Assembly: GCF_000691505.1 (NCBI RefSeq)
Contig: NZ_JMIP02000014.1
Location: 1 to 51,940, forward strand
Direction: 5' to 3'
Source of the DNA: Halostagnicola sp. A56
GTDB taxonomy: Archaea; Halobacteriota; Halobacteria; Halobacteriales; Natrialbaceae
DNA: 51,940 nucleotides
The notes under the pieces: generated by a model
Database searches by the model: none
Told to the model about the DNA's origin: nothing
Seen by the model: only the letters and a program-made list of their open reading frames with translations
In this document: piece by piece, positions 1-8,249 of the stretch
How the letters are laid out: each line of letters starts with the position of its first letter
How positions within the stretch are numbered: the stretch's first letter is position 1
Position numbers and translations under genes: made by a program

Positions 1-493
1 CGAACAGTATCAACGCGAAGATGGTCGCCGTCCCGCCAGTCGTCGCCTGAACTGCCGGCGTATACGTTGGCACGTTCAGGGGGGCGTACATCGTCCACCC
101 GCCTGCGTACGTTCCACCCTGGAAGAACGAGATGGCAAATAGCAGTCCGGAGAACAGATAGAACCAGTAGCTCAACGCGTTCAATCGAGGGAACGCGAGG
201 TCCTTGGCTCCGATCTGTAGCGGGACGAAGTAGTTCGCGAGTCCGCTCGCGATCGGTGAGAGGAACCAGAACACCATCAACAGCCCGTGGGCCGACACTG
301 CCTGGTTGTAGCCGCTGCTCGAGAGGAGGCCGGTTCCGCCGGACTCCCAGAGATGGACGCGGAACACCAGCGCGAGCAGCCCTCCGAGGACGAAGAAGAA
401 CAGCGCCGTGACGAGATACAGTATGCCGACGTCCTTGTGGTTCGTCGTAACGAGCCAGCGTTTGATGGACGTTTTCGGCGGCAGATCACTCAT
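1..493 (-). CDS. coxA: Cytochrome c oxidase subunit I, N-terminal part (cut by window edge)
   Basis: This is the N-terminal 164 residues of a haem-copper oxidase subunit I, the membrane subunit that holds the haems and CuB and reduces O2 to water. The start MSDLPPKTSIKRWLVTTNHK is typical of the family ('TTNHKDVGILY'). The first transmembrane helix follows at about residues 23-45. Helix II carries the low-spin haem ligand His69 in 'SAHGLLMVFWF'. The 'ANYFVPLQIGAKDLAFPRLNALSYW' region that follows is also characteristic (quoted here in the pieces ANYFVPLQIG and RLNALSYW). The ATG overlaps the stop codon of the upstream subunit II gene by one base (TAATG), so the two are translationally coupled. 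The rest lies beyond base 1. The family is certain; the exact oxidase type (aa3 or ba3-like) is not. Confidence 0.93.
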   Translation of the reverse strand, partial: MSDLPPKTSIKRWLVTTNHKDVGILYLVTALFFFVLGGLLALVFRVHLWESGGTGLLSSSGYNQAVSAHGLLMVFWFLSPIASGLANYFVPLQIGAKDLAFPRLNALSYWFYLFSGLLFAISFFQGGTYAGGWTMYAPLNVPTYTPAVQATTGGTATIFALILF

Positions 494-1542
494 TAGTTCT
501 CACCTCCCTGTTCGTCGCTTCCGGTGTCGTCTCCTCCATTGTTACCTCCTGATTCCTCGCTCGAGGCGTTCGGCGACTCGAGCGTGTACGTCTCCTCGGC
601 CGGTCCGGTGAAGTCGAGTTCCTCCTCGACCGACTCGAACTCGGAGTCGTCCGTCGGCGTGATCGTGAGGTTGTAGGTGCCGCCCTGATCGATCTCGTTG
701 ATCGTTATCGAGCCGTTCTCGAACTCGGAACCGTCGTAGGAGTAGTCGTGACCGTCTTCTTCGGTGTGCTCGAGCGTGAGCTCGTCGACGCCGCTGGTCA
801 CTCGCTCCTCGTTTCCGTCTTGGAGCGTGATGTTGAGAGTGAACTGCTCGTCGACCCACTCCTCGTATCGGTCCTGTTCGTAGACGATCAGATCGCCCGT
901 CATATCGGAGTGGCCCGGACCACACAGTTCGAAGCATTCGATTGCACCTTCGTACGTACCCGCTTCGTCGGCGGTGAACCATGTTTCATCGTGTTCACCG
1001 GGGATTGCGTCGGCTTTCACCCGCTCTTGACTTATCCCAAAGGTGTGCCAGACGTCTCTCGACGTCACGTTTAACGAGACTGGTTCACCGGCCGGAACGA
1101 CCAGTTCGCTGGGCTCGAGGCCGTTTTCGTACTGGTAGGTCCAGCTGAAGGTCTGGCCCTGTACGTCGACCTGAACCGCGTCTTCGTCGAGTTCGTCGGG
1201 TCCGTCCTCGACGTAGAGAAGCATCCCGTACGTCCAGGCGATGAGTGCGATGACGACCGCTGCACTCAGCGCGAACGAGACGAATAGTTTTTTGCCGCTG
1301 CCGCCGCCCGTCGGAAGTTCTCCGAGTGCCGGCAGATTTTCGTCGTCGGCTTGGTCTCCCGTATCACGATACTTGTACGCGTTGTACAGTGTATACGCGA
1401 CGACGAGAACACCGACGAGCGTGCCGAGTGCTAGAAAGACGAGGAAGATCTCCTCGAACACGTCCACACGTGTCATCTCTCCAGCACCGGAACCCATCTG
1501 CAGTGGAGTCGGAGTTGGAAGTGCGCTGTAGATTGTATTCAC
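493..1542 (-). CDS. coxB: Cytochrome c oxidase subunit II (CuA subunit) with acidic C-terminal extension
   Basis: This is the membrane-anchored electron-entry subunit of the terminal oxidase. Two transmembrane helices (about residues 31-54 and 86-110) precede a cupredoxin domain. The CuA ligands are all present: His166 (DVWHTF), Cys203 and Cys207 (ECFELC), His211 and Met214 (GPGHSDM). After the CuA domain comes an unusual tail of about 120 residues, rich in Glu, Asp, Ser, Thr and Gly. I chose the GTG at 1542 (VNTIYSALPTP) because a TATA-like element at about 1590-1600 would put the transcript start downstream of the more upstream GTG at 1578. The ATG at 1497 (MGSGAGEM) is another option. It is coupled to coxA by a one-base overlap. 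Confidence 0.9.
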   Translation of the reverse strand: MNTIYSALPTPTPLQMGSGAGEMTRVDVFEEIFLVFLALGTLVGVLVVAYTLYNAYKYRDTGDQADDENLPALGELPTGGGSGKKLFVSFALSAAVVIALIAWTYGMLLYVEDGPDELDEDAVQVDVQGQTFSWTYQYENGLEPSELVVPAGEPVSLNVTSRDVWHTFGISQERVKADAIPGEHDETWFTADEAGTYEGAIECFELCGPGHSDMTGDLIVYEQDRYEEWVDEQFTLNITLQDGNEERVTSGVDELTLEHTEEDGHDYSYDGSEFENGSITINEIDQGGTYNLTITPTDDSEFESVEEELDFTGPAEETYTLESPNASSEESGGNNGGDDTGSDEQGGEN

Positions 1543-1588
1543 CTCTGTTGTATACCGAGTATATGTCGGACGATGCACGCTGGGAGCA

Positions 1589-1601
1589 CTTATCTATTTG
1601 G
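1589..1601 (-). promoter_or_regulatory. Probable TATA box for coxB-coxA
   Basis: Read on the minus strand this is CCAAATAGATAAG, an AT-rich stretch in GC-rich surroundings. It would set transcription start near 1565-1572, about 25 bases before the chosen GTG start. It is positional inference only. Confidence 0.4.
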
Positions 1602-1918
1602 AAACGCTTCCCGCGCCCCACGCACGCCGAAGCGGTCCTCCGTGTCACGTCGACGGGAGTGTGCTCCACGGTGTCCGTGAGTCTTTCTTTGACCCACGGG
1701 TCTTTTTTCTGTCGCTCTTGAACCACTCATTTCGGAGAGAAACTACGTATTACCGCTCGAGCCGGCCATTGAGGCGAAGATGTTCGGGCCATGAATGCCG
1801 TGCCTGTTCCGGCACCCTCGAGTATTCGCTCTCGACGACCTCCCGTGTCCAGCGCGCGAACTGTCAAACATCGTTCGACTGCGCGCTAGCGCACGCTCGG
1901 GCTGTCGTATCACTGTTT
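1602..1918. other. Intergenic region between coxB and the 1919-2326 gene
   Basis: About 320 bases with no frame that looks haloarchaeal (no acidic bias, no recognisable motif). It contains a T-rich run near 1706-1715. The region lies upstream of coxB and downstream of the next minus-strand gene. I see no RNA gene in it. Confidence 0.4.
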
Positions 1919-2326
1919 CTACAGTTCGACGACCCAGACTCTCGTCGTGTCGGGAAACGCGTAGACGGTTTGAATCACCCTCTCGAGAAACTGCGCGATT
2001 CGATCCGGATCGGCGGCCGCACTCACGCGCACGTTCACACCGTCAGTGTCTTCTGGACGGGTCAGCTCGTCGATGCTAAACGCGGGAAACTCGGAGAGGA
2101 GTGATTTCAGCCGCTCGAGTTCGTCATCTGTGCAATCGAGGTTTACGATGCCCTCTGCAAACTGGAGCCATGGGACGCCGAGATCGGCGGTCTCCGGGTT
2201 CTCACCGAGCGCGCTCTCGTCGACTTCAATCGTGAGGAACTGGCTCCCTCGATCCCGATGAGCGGCAATCGCATCGACGTACAGCGAACGCCGAGATTTG
2301 GGGTCGGACGCGTCGAATCTGGTCAC
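1919..2326 (-). CDS. Conserved hypothetical haloarchaeal protein (135 aa)
   Basis: An acidic soluble protein of 135 residues with no signal peptide or membrane segment. I do not recognise the family. The mix of predicted strands and helices ('[12 protein letters not shown]', '[21 protein letters not shown]', split here) ends in a conserved-looking '[12 protein letters not shown]'. The start was placed at GTG 2326 ([14 protein letters not shown]). The longer frame upstream has non-acidic, Pro/Lys-rich composition and would run through the adk promoter. It is divergent from adk with only about 58 bases between the starts, so the two promoters are interleaved. Coding composition makes it a likely real gene of unknown function. 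Confidence 0.7.
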   Translation of the reverse strand: MTRFDASDPKSRRSLYVDAIAAHRDRGSQFLTIEVDESALGENPETADLGVPWLQFAEGIVNLDCTDDELERLKSLLSEFPAFSIDELTRPEDTDGVNVRVSAAADPDRIAQFLERVIQTVYAFPDTTRVWVVEL

Positions 2327-2344
2327 ACTCGTCTCACGTGCTCG

Positions 2345-2358
2345 TTTCTTTAAGCCTT
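2345..2358 (+). promoter_or_regulatory. Probable TATA box of adk
   Basis: An AT-rich TTTCTTTAAGCC element centred about 34 bases before the adk ATG, consistent with a short leader or leaderless transcript. Confidence 0.4.
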
Positions 2359-2384
2359 TATGCGACGGTGCGGTACTGCTCGAT

Positions 2385-3020
2385 ATGGCATCGCCACGAA
2401 TTTTGATCCTGGGTGCGCCCGGGGCAGGGAAAGGCACACAGAGTGCGAACATTACCGATCACTTCGACATCGAGCACATCACGACCGGGGACGCGCTACG
2501 AGCGAACAAGGAGATGGACATCTCCCACCTCGGCCTCGAGTACGACACGCCGGGCGAGTACATGAACGCCGGCGAGCTCGTCCCCGACGAGGTCGTCAAC
2601 GAGATCGTCGACGAAGCGCTGTCCCAGGCCGACGGGTTCGTTCTCGACGGCTATCCGCGAAACCTCAAGCAGGCGTCTGAACTCGAGTCGATGACGGAAC
2701 TCGACCTCGCGCTCATGCTCGACGTGAGCGAAGACGAACTCGTCCACCGCCTCACCGGCCGACGTCTGGACCCGGAGACCGGCGACATCTATCACGTCGA
2801 GTACAACCCGCCGGAAGACGACGACGTCGAAGCACGGCTCGTCCAGCGGGACGACGACACCGAAGAGACCGTCAAAGAACGGCTTCGGGTGTATCGCGAG
2901 AACACCGAGCCGGTGATCGAACACTACGAAGAGGCGGACCTGCTCGAGCGCGTCGACGGGGAGAAAACGCCGGATCAGGTCTGGGACGACGTCAGAGAGA
3001 CGATCGAGTCGGCCACCTGA
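2385..3020 (+). CDS. adk: Adenylate kinase
   Basis: Catalyses ATP + AMP = 2 ADP in the cytoplasm. It is 211 residues, normal for a bacterial-type adenylate kinase. The P-loop is GAPGAGKGT (residues 10-18). The AMP-binding segment '[12 protein letters not shown]' and the 'DGYPRN' motif are present. The LID region begins at '[13 protein letters not shown]' and has no zinc-binding cysteines. The start is the ATG directly followed by '[12 protein letters not shown]'; an upstream in-frame ATG at 2298 would run through the TATA box and overlap the divergent gene. In archaea adk commonly follows secY, and the downstream genes here (DUF106, cmk, cbf5) fit that conserved cluster. Confidence 0.96.
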   Translation: MASPRILILGAPGAGKGTQSANITDHFDIEHITTGDALRANKEMDISHLGLEYDTPGEYMNAGELVPDEVVNEIVDEALSQADGFVLDGYPRNLKQASELESMTELDLALMLDVSEDELVHRLTGRRLDPETGDIYHVEYNPPEDDDVEARLVQRDDDTEETVKERLRVYRENTEPVIEHYEEADLLERVDGEKTPDQVWDDVRETIESAT

Positions 3021-3143
3021 TGGCTGTCAGCTACTGAGTGTCGATCCGTCTTCGCTACGGTGAGCCACATCGCGCGCCGTCGATCGGCCGTCCGATATTC
3101 GAAGAAAAACACTTGTATATCGGACCGCCCAAAGGGCGAATAG

Positions 3144-4094
3144 ATGACTCGCACAGCCGATAAAATCGACACTCTCGTCCGCGAGGACGCTTCGATGGCC
3201 GACGCCCTCGAGTCGATCCGCGAAACGGCGGATCGAAACGGGGGAGAGGTCGAGTGGTCGGACGTCAGCGACGATCTCTCGAGCGGGCAGTGGGGCCGGC
3301 TGATCGAGAAGGGTATTCTGGTTGATGGCGACGAGGGATTCGAAATCGCGAATCGGGACGCCTACGACGAGGCGTTAGACGGCGATGGCGACGCCGGTGG
3401 ACTCGACGTGCCGGACGTCGATATCGACGAAGAAGGGTCCAAGTGGTCCCAGTGGGACAAGATGGCCGGTGCCGCCTCTCTCCTGTTGATGTTCGGCTAC
3501 TGGATCAACTCGATCGGGGACGCGGTCGGGCGAGCCGTCGATACGATCTTCGGGCCGCTCGATGCCGCACTTCCGTTCTACGCGGTGATCATCGCCGTCG
3601 CGATGCTAACCGGTCTCTACTCGACCCTGCTTCAGGCGAACCTGATGAACACCGAGCGCATCGGCAAGTACCAGGAGCGACTGAACGCGGTACAGGAGAA
3701 ACAGAAGGACGTTCGCGAGCGCAAGAAAGAAGCCGAAGAACGCGGTGCGAGCGAAGCGGAACTCGAGGCGCTCGAAAACGAGATGGAGAAGGCTCGTGAG
3801 GAACAGATGGAAGCCATGGCGGATAATCTGGGCATGTTCAAAGAGCAGTTCCGTCCGATGGTCTGGATCATGCTCTTTACGATTCCGCTGTTCCTCTGGA
3901 TGTACTGGAGGGTCTCGAACCTCCAGGGCGCCGAGCAGTACGTCATCATGCCGCTGGTCGGTGAGATCCGGTTGAAACAGGGCATCCTCGGACCGATGAT
4001 GGGATGGATCGTCTGGTACTTCCTCTGCTCGATGAGCATCACGCAGTTGCTGCGGAAAGCGCTCAACATCGACATGACGCCTACGGGTACCTGA
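3144..4094 (+). CDS. DUF106 membrane protein, archaeal EMC3/TMCO1-type insertase
   Basis: A 316-residue membrane protein of the DUF106 family, the archaeal branch of the Oxa1/YidC/EMC3/TMCO1 superfamily that helps insert membrane proteins. An acidic N-terminal region of about 105 residues, possibly a small winged-helix-like domain, precedes the membrane part. Hydrophobic helices lie at about 108-130, 143-165, 238-256 and 286-307. A long charged coiled coil (about 178-232, rich in Glu, Lys, Arg) sits between helices two and three, as in the family. A short hairpin (CGCCC-AAA-GGGCG) lies just before the ATG, behind a TATA-like CTTGTATAT. It sits between adk and cmk, its usual place. Family assignment is strong; insertase activity is inferred. 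Confidence 0.9.
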   Translation: MTRTADKIDTLVREDASMADALESIRETADRNGGEVEWSDVSDDLSSGQWGRLIEKGILVDGDEGFEIANRDAYDEALDGDGDAGGLDVPDVDIDEEGSKWSQWDKMAGAASLLLMFGYWINSIGDAVGRAVDTIFGPLDAALPFYAVIIAVAMLTGLYSTLLQANLMNTERIGKYQERLNAVQEKQKDVRERKKEAEERGASEAELEALENEMEKAREEQMEAMADNLGMFKEQFRPMVWIMLFTIPLFLWMYWRVSNLQGAEQYVIMPLVGEIRLKQGILGPMMGWIVWYFLCSMSITQLLRKALNIDMTPTGT

Positions 4095-4240
4095 AGAGGA
4101 CAGAAACGACGGCATTCGTTTTTACGCCGATCGACCGATTGACACCGAGTATCCCGTCTCGGCTTCGACCATCGTCGCTCGAGTGTTCCTCTCTCCGGCT
4201 TTATCGCGTCCGATTCAAAACCCATTTTACCCGGTAGCGA

Positions 4241-4248
4241 GGAGGTGA
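4241..4248 (+). promoter_or_regulatory. Strong Shine-Dalgarno before cmk
   Basis: GGAGGTGA three bases before the cmk ATG. It is unusual in this window, where most genes lack a ribosome binding site, and it fixes the start of cmk. Confidence 0.7.
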
Positions 4249-4251
4249 GAT

Positions 4252-4827
4252 ATGTTACTCACCGTCTCCGGACCGCCGGGAAGCGGAAAGAGCACGACAG
4301 CTGAGTTGCTTGCCGACGCCTTCGATCTCTCGCACGTGAGCGGCGGTGATATCTTCCGAGAACTCGCGGACGAACGCGGCTATACGCCCCTCGAGTTCAA
4401 CAAACTCGCCGAGGAAAACGACGACATCGACCGCGATTTGGATCGGCGACTCCGCGAGATCGCGATCGAGGAAGACGACCTCGTCCTCGAGTCGCGACTC
4501 GCGGGCTGGCTCGCTGGTGACGCTGCGGACTTCCGGTTCTGGCTCGACGCTCCGGCGAGCGTTCGCGGCGAGCGGATCGCCGAGCGAGAGGGGAAAGACC
4601 CGGAACGGGCGACTGAGGAAACGCAGGCTCGAGAAGCCAGCGAAGCCCAGCGCTATCAGGAGTACTACGGGATCGATATCCGCGATCTGACGATCTACGA
4701 TCTCTCGGTCAACACCGCCCGGTGGGAGCCCGACGCCGTCCTCGACATGCTCGTGACCGCGGTCGACGAATACGACCGACAGGGGGACGAAGGGAAGGCC
4801 CCGATCGAACTGGACGCCGAGTTTTGA
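4252..4827 (+). CDS. cmk: (d)CMP kinase, archaeal type
   Basis: Phosphorylates CMP/dCMP with ATP. It is 191 residues. The P-loop GPPGSGKST (7-15) is followed by the substrate-binding '[14 protein letters not shown]', typical of archaeal cytidylate kinases. The conserved '[13 protein letters not shown]' and '[18 protein letters not shown]' segments are present. Its stop codon overlaps the cbf5 start by one base (TGATG), so the two form a translationally coupled pair. A strong Shine-Dalgarno decides the start. The archaeal kinase is short because it lacks the insert found in bacterial Cmk. Confidence 0.94.
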   Translation: MLLTVSGPPGSGKSTTAELLADAFDLSHVSGGDIFRELADERGYTPLEFNKLAEENDDIDRDLDRRLREIAIEEDDLVLESRLAGWLAGDAADFRFWLDAPASVRGERIAEREGKDPERATEETQAREASEAQRYQEYYGIDIRDLTIYDLSVNTARWEPDAVLDMLVTAVDEYDRQGDEGKAPIELDAEF

Positions 4828-5732
4828 TGGCGCTCCGTGGCCCACCGGACGACCGCTCTCCCACCGAGTTGCTTAGCTTCGGCGTCGTCAACCTCGACAA
4901 ACCGCCCGGGCCGTCCTCTCACCAGGTGAGCGGCTGGCTCCGCGACGCAGTCGCCGACTCGCTCGAGCGGGCCGACGCCGAAACGTCGATCGATCGCGCG
5001 GCCCACGCGGGGACGCTCGATCCGAAAGTCACCGGCTGCCTCCCGGTCATGCTCGGAGACGCGACCCGCCTCGCCCAGGCGTTTCTCGAGGGCCAAAAGG
5101 AGTACGTCGCCGTCCTCGAGACCCACGCGCCGGTCCCCTCGGACGTCGAGTCCGTCATCGAGGAGTTCGAGGGACCGATCTACCAGAAACCCCCTCGGAA
5201 AAGCGCCGTCTCGCGTCGCCTGCGCGTTCGCGAACTGTATGACCTCGAGGTGCTCGAAACCGCCGACCGACAAGTTCTGTTACGGATTCGCTGCGAGAGC
5301 GGCACGTACGTCAGGAAACTCTGTCACGACATCGGATTGGCGCTTGGCACCGGCGGCCACATGGGCCACCTCCGTCGAACGGCGACGGAACCGTTCGACG
5401 ACGGCACGCTCTGTACCGCCGAGGAATTCGTCGACGCGCTCGCCTTCTGGCTCGAGGACGACGATCCGGAACCACTCTTCGAACTCGTCGGTCCCGGCGA
5501 ACGAATCCTCGAGGACATTCCTTCAGTTGTTATCGCCGACAGTGCGGCCCGAGAGGTTGCCGAAGGCGCACCGGTGTACGCTCCCGGCGTGCTCGAGGTC
5601 CCGGACGCAGATCGTGGTTCGCTCGTCGCCTGTTACACGCGGAACGGAGCGGCGGTTTGTCTCGGAACGCTGGTCGGTGACGCTACGAGCAAGACGGGGA
5701 CCGTCGTGGAACTCGAGCGCGTACTCGTGTGA
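4827..5732 (+). CDS. cbf5: tRNA/rRNA pseudouridine synthase Cbf5 (TruB family)
   Basis: Catalytic subunit of archaeal H/ACA ribonucleoproteins, which isomerises uridine to pseudouridine in rRNA; archaeal Cbf5 can also make Psi55 in tRNA. It is 301 residues. The catalytic aspartate is Asp65 in 'HAGTLDPKVTG'. Further family motifs are 'LDKPPGPSSHQV' near the N-terminus and 'CESGTYVRKLCHDIG' in the second half. A C-terminal PUA domain begins at about residue 225 ('IPSVVIADSAAREVAEGAPV'). The start overlaps the cmk stop codon. It lies immediately before tRNA-Pro. Confidence 0.95.
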   Translation: MALRGPPDDRSPTELLSFGVVNLDKPPGPSSHQVSGWLRDAVADSLERADAETSIDRAAHAGTLDPKVTGCLPVMLGDATRLAQAFLEGQKEYVAVLETHAPVPSDVESVIEEFEGPIYQKPPRKSAVSRRLRVRELYDLEVLETADRQVLLRIRCESGTYVRKLCHDIGLALGTGGHMGHLRRTATEPFDDGTLCTAEEFVDALAFWLEDDDPEPLFELVGPGERILEDIPSVVIADSAAREVAEGAPVYAPGVLEVPDADRGSLVACYTRNGAAVCLGTLVGDATSKTGTVVELERVLV

Positions 5733-5771
5733 CCCTCGGAGTCGCCGCCGTCCGGTTTTCGTGAAACGACA

Positions 5772-5781
5772 CGCTTAAACG
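5772..5781 (+). promoter_or_regulatory. Probable TATA box of tRNA-Pro
   Basis: CGCTTAAACG about 25-34 bases upstream of the mature tRNA 5' end, the expected distance for an archaeal promoter. Confidence 0.5.
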
Positions 5782-5805
5782 CTACACTCCCATCGGTCAA
5801 TACGC

Positions 5806-5876
5806 GGGACCGTGGGGTAGTGGTATCCTCTGCGGATGGGGTCCGTAGGACCTGAGTTCGACTCTCGGCGGTCCCA
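5806..5876 (+). tRNA. tRNA-Pro (anticodon GGG)
   Basis: Folds by hand into a full cloverleaf. The acceptor GGGACCG pairs with CGGTCCC without mismatch, and the discriminator is A5876. The D loop carries the conserved GG. The anticodon stem TGCGG/CCGTA encloses the loop ATGGGGT with anticodon GGG (5838-5840). The T stem CTGAG/CTCGG closes the loop TTCGACT. CCA is not encoded. There is no intron. Confidence 0.95.
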
Positions 5877-6052
5877 TCAGAAATTTTGTAACCTCCCAAC
5901 TCCGAGCAGTTCAGCTACCTCTGTGTCCCCGTCAGACCGGTTGTCCGGTCGCGAGCCGTCGTGACTGGCGAGGGCGAAGGCCAGTTCGCGGTACCGCCTC
6001 GAGCGGGTTTCACCGTCGAGTTCGTCTCGGGTCTACGGTTTCGGCGCTTGGC

Positions 6053-7243
6053 CTACCGCGAGAACAGCTCACCGAACCCCTGCGGTAGCTCCACGCCGGC
6101 GTCGGAGAGCGCTTCCTCGATATCGTCTTCGCTCACGTCGCCGGCGGTGTCCGAATCCGTCTCGTCGTCCGACCCCAAATCAGAGGACGAATCGTCATCG
6201 AACTCGGTATCCGACTCCTCTTCAGGGGTCGTCGTACAGTTACCGGACCCGCAGGGTTCGAACTCGAAGGTGCCGTTGAGCGCCATCGAATGATCGTCGT
6301 AGTAGCTGAAGAGATCCTTCGGCGCCTCGTAGCGGCCGCCGTAGTGATTGACGGGGCCCGTGGTGTCGATGATGTTGTCGCCGAGGTCCGACGTGAAGCT
6401 GAAGTTCTCGCGCTCGAAGATGAGATCGCCGTCGAGCCAATAGCGGACGATACCGTCGCTGTTGGCCTCGCCATTGGAGACCGAGTTCACGCAGACATAG
6501 CTCTCGAAGTCGTACCAGACACCGGGGACGATATTCGGCTGGGCGAGGGCGTACTCGTCGTCGTCCATGATGTAATTGTGATCCTGTGCCGCGTCGATGT
6601 GGTAGGTGTCCGAGAGCAGGTGAAACGGGCCTTCGGGGTCCGTTCCGCGGCTGGTCACGTACATGCGGTTGCTCCAGCCGTTGGTCCCGTCAGGGACGTC
6701 CCCTCCGGCGGAAGCTTCACCGAGGGAGAGCGCGCAGTTCCAGAGCCGACAGTTCGATGGATCGCGGCCTTCCATCGACCAGTTCGTGTTGAGTGCGAAT
6801 CGCATGCGGGTGTTGAGTTCGAACAGGCCGTCTTCGAACTCGTAGTGGGCATTTGCGCCCCAGTGGGTGTCGCCGTTGACCTCTATCTGGATCGCACTCT
6901 CGCCGGAGTAGACCGGATCGGAGACGAAATTGATGTTGTCGACGTCGCCGTTGGACAGCCAGTAGAGGTCGCTGATGTCGTCGTACTCGTCGTAGTCGAG
7001 GTGGATGATATCGTCGGGTCGACTCCCCGCTGGTGCTGCCGCGACGCTGCCGGTTCCCAATCCGATTGCACCGAGGACGGCTCCCGCACCCGCCAACGCG
7101 CCCGTCTGGAGCGCTCGGCGTCGGGTAACAGCGGGTGTAGATCGCTGTTCAGATACTCGTCGTTGCTGATCGGACGCTCGTCGTTCGTCGCGTGAGTTCG
7201 ATCGTTCTCCGTCTGATCGCTCGGGATTCGAATGCTCTTCCAT
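6053..7243 (-). CDS. Tat-exported polysaccharide-lyase-like protein
   Basis: A 396-residue secreted protein. A long polar N-terminus precedes a twin-arginine signal (TRRRALQTG, about residues 40-48), a hydrophobic stretch and an Ala-rich cleavage region (SVAAAPAG, about 66-73). The body is rich in aromatic residues and predicted beta strands ('ELNTRMRFALNTNWSM', 'NGWSNRMYVTSRG', 'VRYWLDGDLIFERENFSF'). This resembles jelly-roll polysaccharide lyases of the PL14/PL20 kind; I infer the fold from these features and did not verify it. Four cysteines could form disulphides. A Ser/Asp/Glu-rich linker leads to the C-terminus. The next gene region on this strand is the antisense side of tRNA-Pro. Substrate unknown. 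Confidence 0.7.
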   Translation of the reverse strand: MEEHSNPERSDGERSNSRDERRASDQQRRVSEQRSTPAVTRRRALQTGALAGAGAVLGAIGLGTGSVAAAPAGSRPDDIIHLDYDEYDDISDLYWLSNGDVDNINFVSDPVYSGESAIQIEVNGDTHWGANAHYEFEDGLFELNTRMRFALNTNWSMEGRDPSNCRLWNCALSLGEASAGGDVPDGTNGWSNRMYVTSRGTDPEGPFHLLSDTYHIDAAQDHNYIMDDDEYALAQPNIVPGVWYDFESYVCVNSVSNGEANSDGIVRYWLDGDLIFERENFSFTSDLGDNIIDTTGPVNHYGGRYEAPKDLFSYYDDHSMALNGTFEFEPCGSGNCTTTPEEESDTEFDDDSSSDLGSDDETDSDTAGDVSEDDIEEALSDAGVELPQGFGELFSR

Positions 7244-7700
7244 GCACTCGGATAATTACATCCGAACACTGATTGTATTGTAGTGGTTACCCGCTCGAGA
7301 ACCGTTGCAGCTACCACAACCGGGTTTGGCCCTCGAGCCGGTGACAGCGCGGTCGGAGTAACGGCCGCCAACCCGCCACTTGCGGAGGTCAAAACGGTAA
7401 TAGCCGATACCAAATTTCGATACTCATCACGGACGCCGCTGCTATCGACTGAACTAGTACTGTCTACGGAAACGAGCGCCCTGCACCCGAGAGCTATCGC
7501 CGACACGATTGGGGAGGGTTTACTGGCACCCGTCCGCTCTCGGCAGCACGGATTCGGCGACAGCGTTCTCGAGAACGTACACGCTCTCGAGGGCGATTTT
7601 GCGTTCGCCCGAACTGATACGGTTCCCGACGTTCACAACTGCGCGACAGACCAAACTCGTAAGGCGACGGTCTCAACCAGCGTCGCCGTCTACGGACCCC
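7244..7700. other. Intergenic region between divergent genes
   Basis: About 457 bases between the lyase-like gene (minus) and the 7701 gene (plus). Frames here have Arg/Ser-rich, non-acidic translations and look like noise. It must hold both promoters; AT-richer stretches occur near 7250-7285 and 7400-7460. I see no RNA gene or repeat. Confidence 0.4.
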
Positions 7701-8207
7701 ATGAACGTCTTCTGGCTCGACGACGACCCGCGGCTGGCCGCTCGCTATCACTGCGACCAGCACGTGAACAAGCTCCTCCTCGAGGCGGCTCAGGTCTTGT
7801 GCACCGCCGCGCGGGAGAACGGGCTCGAGGCGGAGTTCCTCTATCGCTCGACCCACGTCGACCACCCCGTGACCCGGTGGGCGATCGAATCGCGAGCGAA
7901 CTGGCTCCGACTCCGCGAGCACGCCGCGGCGCTCAACGCCGAGTTCGTCGAGCGCTACGACAAGGACGAGGACCACGCGAGCTGGCAGGTTATCGAGCGG
8001 ATCGACCCCGACGAAATCGAATTCCAGGCGACGGAGCCAACTCGGCGACCGCAGGCCATGCCGGAGGAATATCGACGCGAAGATCCGGTCGAAGCCTATC
8101 GAGCGTACTACGCCGGTGAAAAAGCCGAGTGGGCCAAGTGGCGGTACACGGATCGTCCACCGTGGCTCGAGGAGTATCAGACGATCCTCGAGAACACCGA
8201 CAACTAG
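7701..8207 (+). CDS. Small protein of a phage/bacterial 'MNxFxLDxDP' family, function unknown
   Basis: A 168-residue soluble protein. The start MNVFWLDDDPRLAARYHCDQ, then HVNKLLLEAAQVL, then HPVTRWAIESRANW, then AMPEEYRREDPVEAYRAYY and EKAEWAKW match a pattern I know from phage and cyanobacterial hypothetical proteins ('MNIFxLDxxPxxAAxxxCDxHVxKMxxExxQ...'). Conserved His, Asp and Arg positions suggest an enzyme or nucleic-acid-binding protein, but I know no established function. The first ATG that begins this motif was taken as the start; the frame continues upstream without acidic composition. It is not in an obvious operon, and no other phage genes surround it. Confidence 0.8.
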   Translation: MNVFWLDDDPRLAARYHCDQHVNKLLLEAAQVLCTAARENGLEAEFLYRSTHVDHPVTRWAIESRANWLRLREHAAALNAEFVERYDKDEDHASWQVIERIDPDEIEFQATEPTRRPQAMPEEYRREDPVEAYRAYYAGEKAEWAKWRYTDRPPWLEEYQTILENTDN

Positions 8208-8249
8208 TACGTCGTCGTAACTGGACAAATGCCGTAACGGCCAGGGAAT

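Noticed and set aside
7283..7690. Long plus-strand frame upstream of the 7701 gene
   Set aside because: Basic Ser/Arg/Thr-rich translation without motif; the family start of the 7701 gene is clear.
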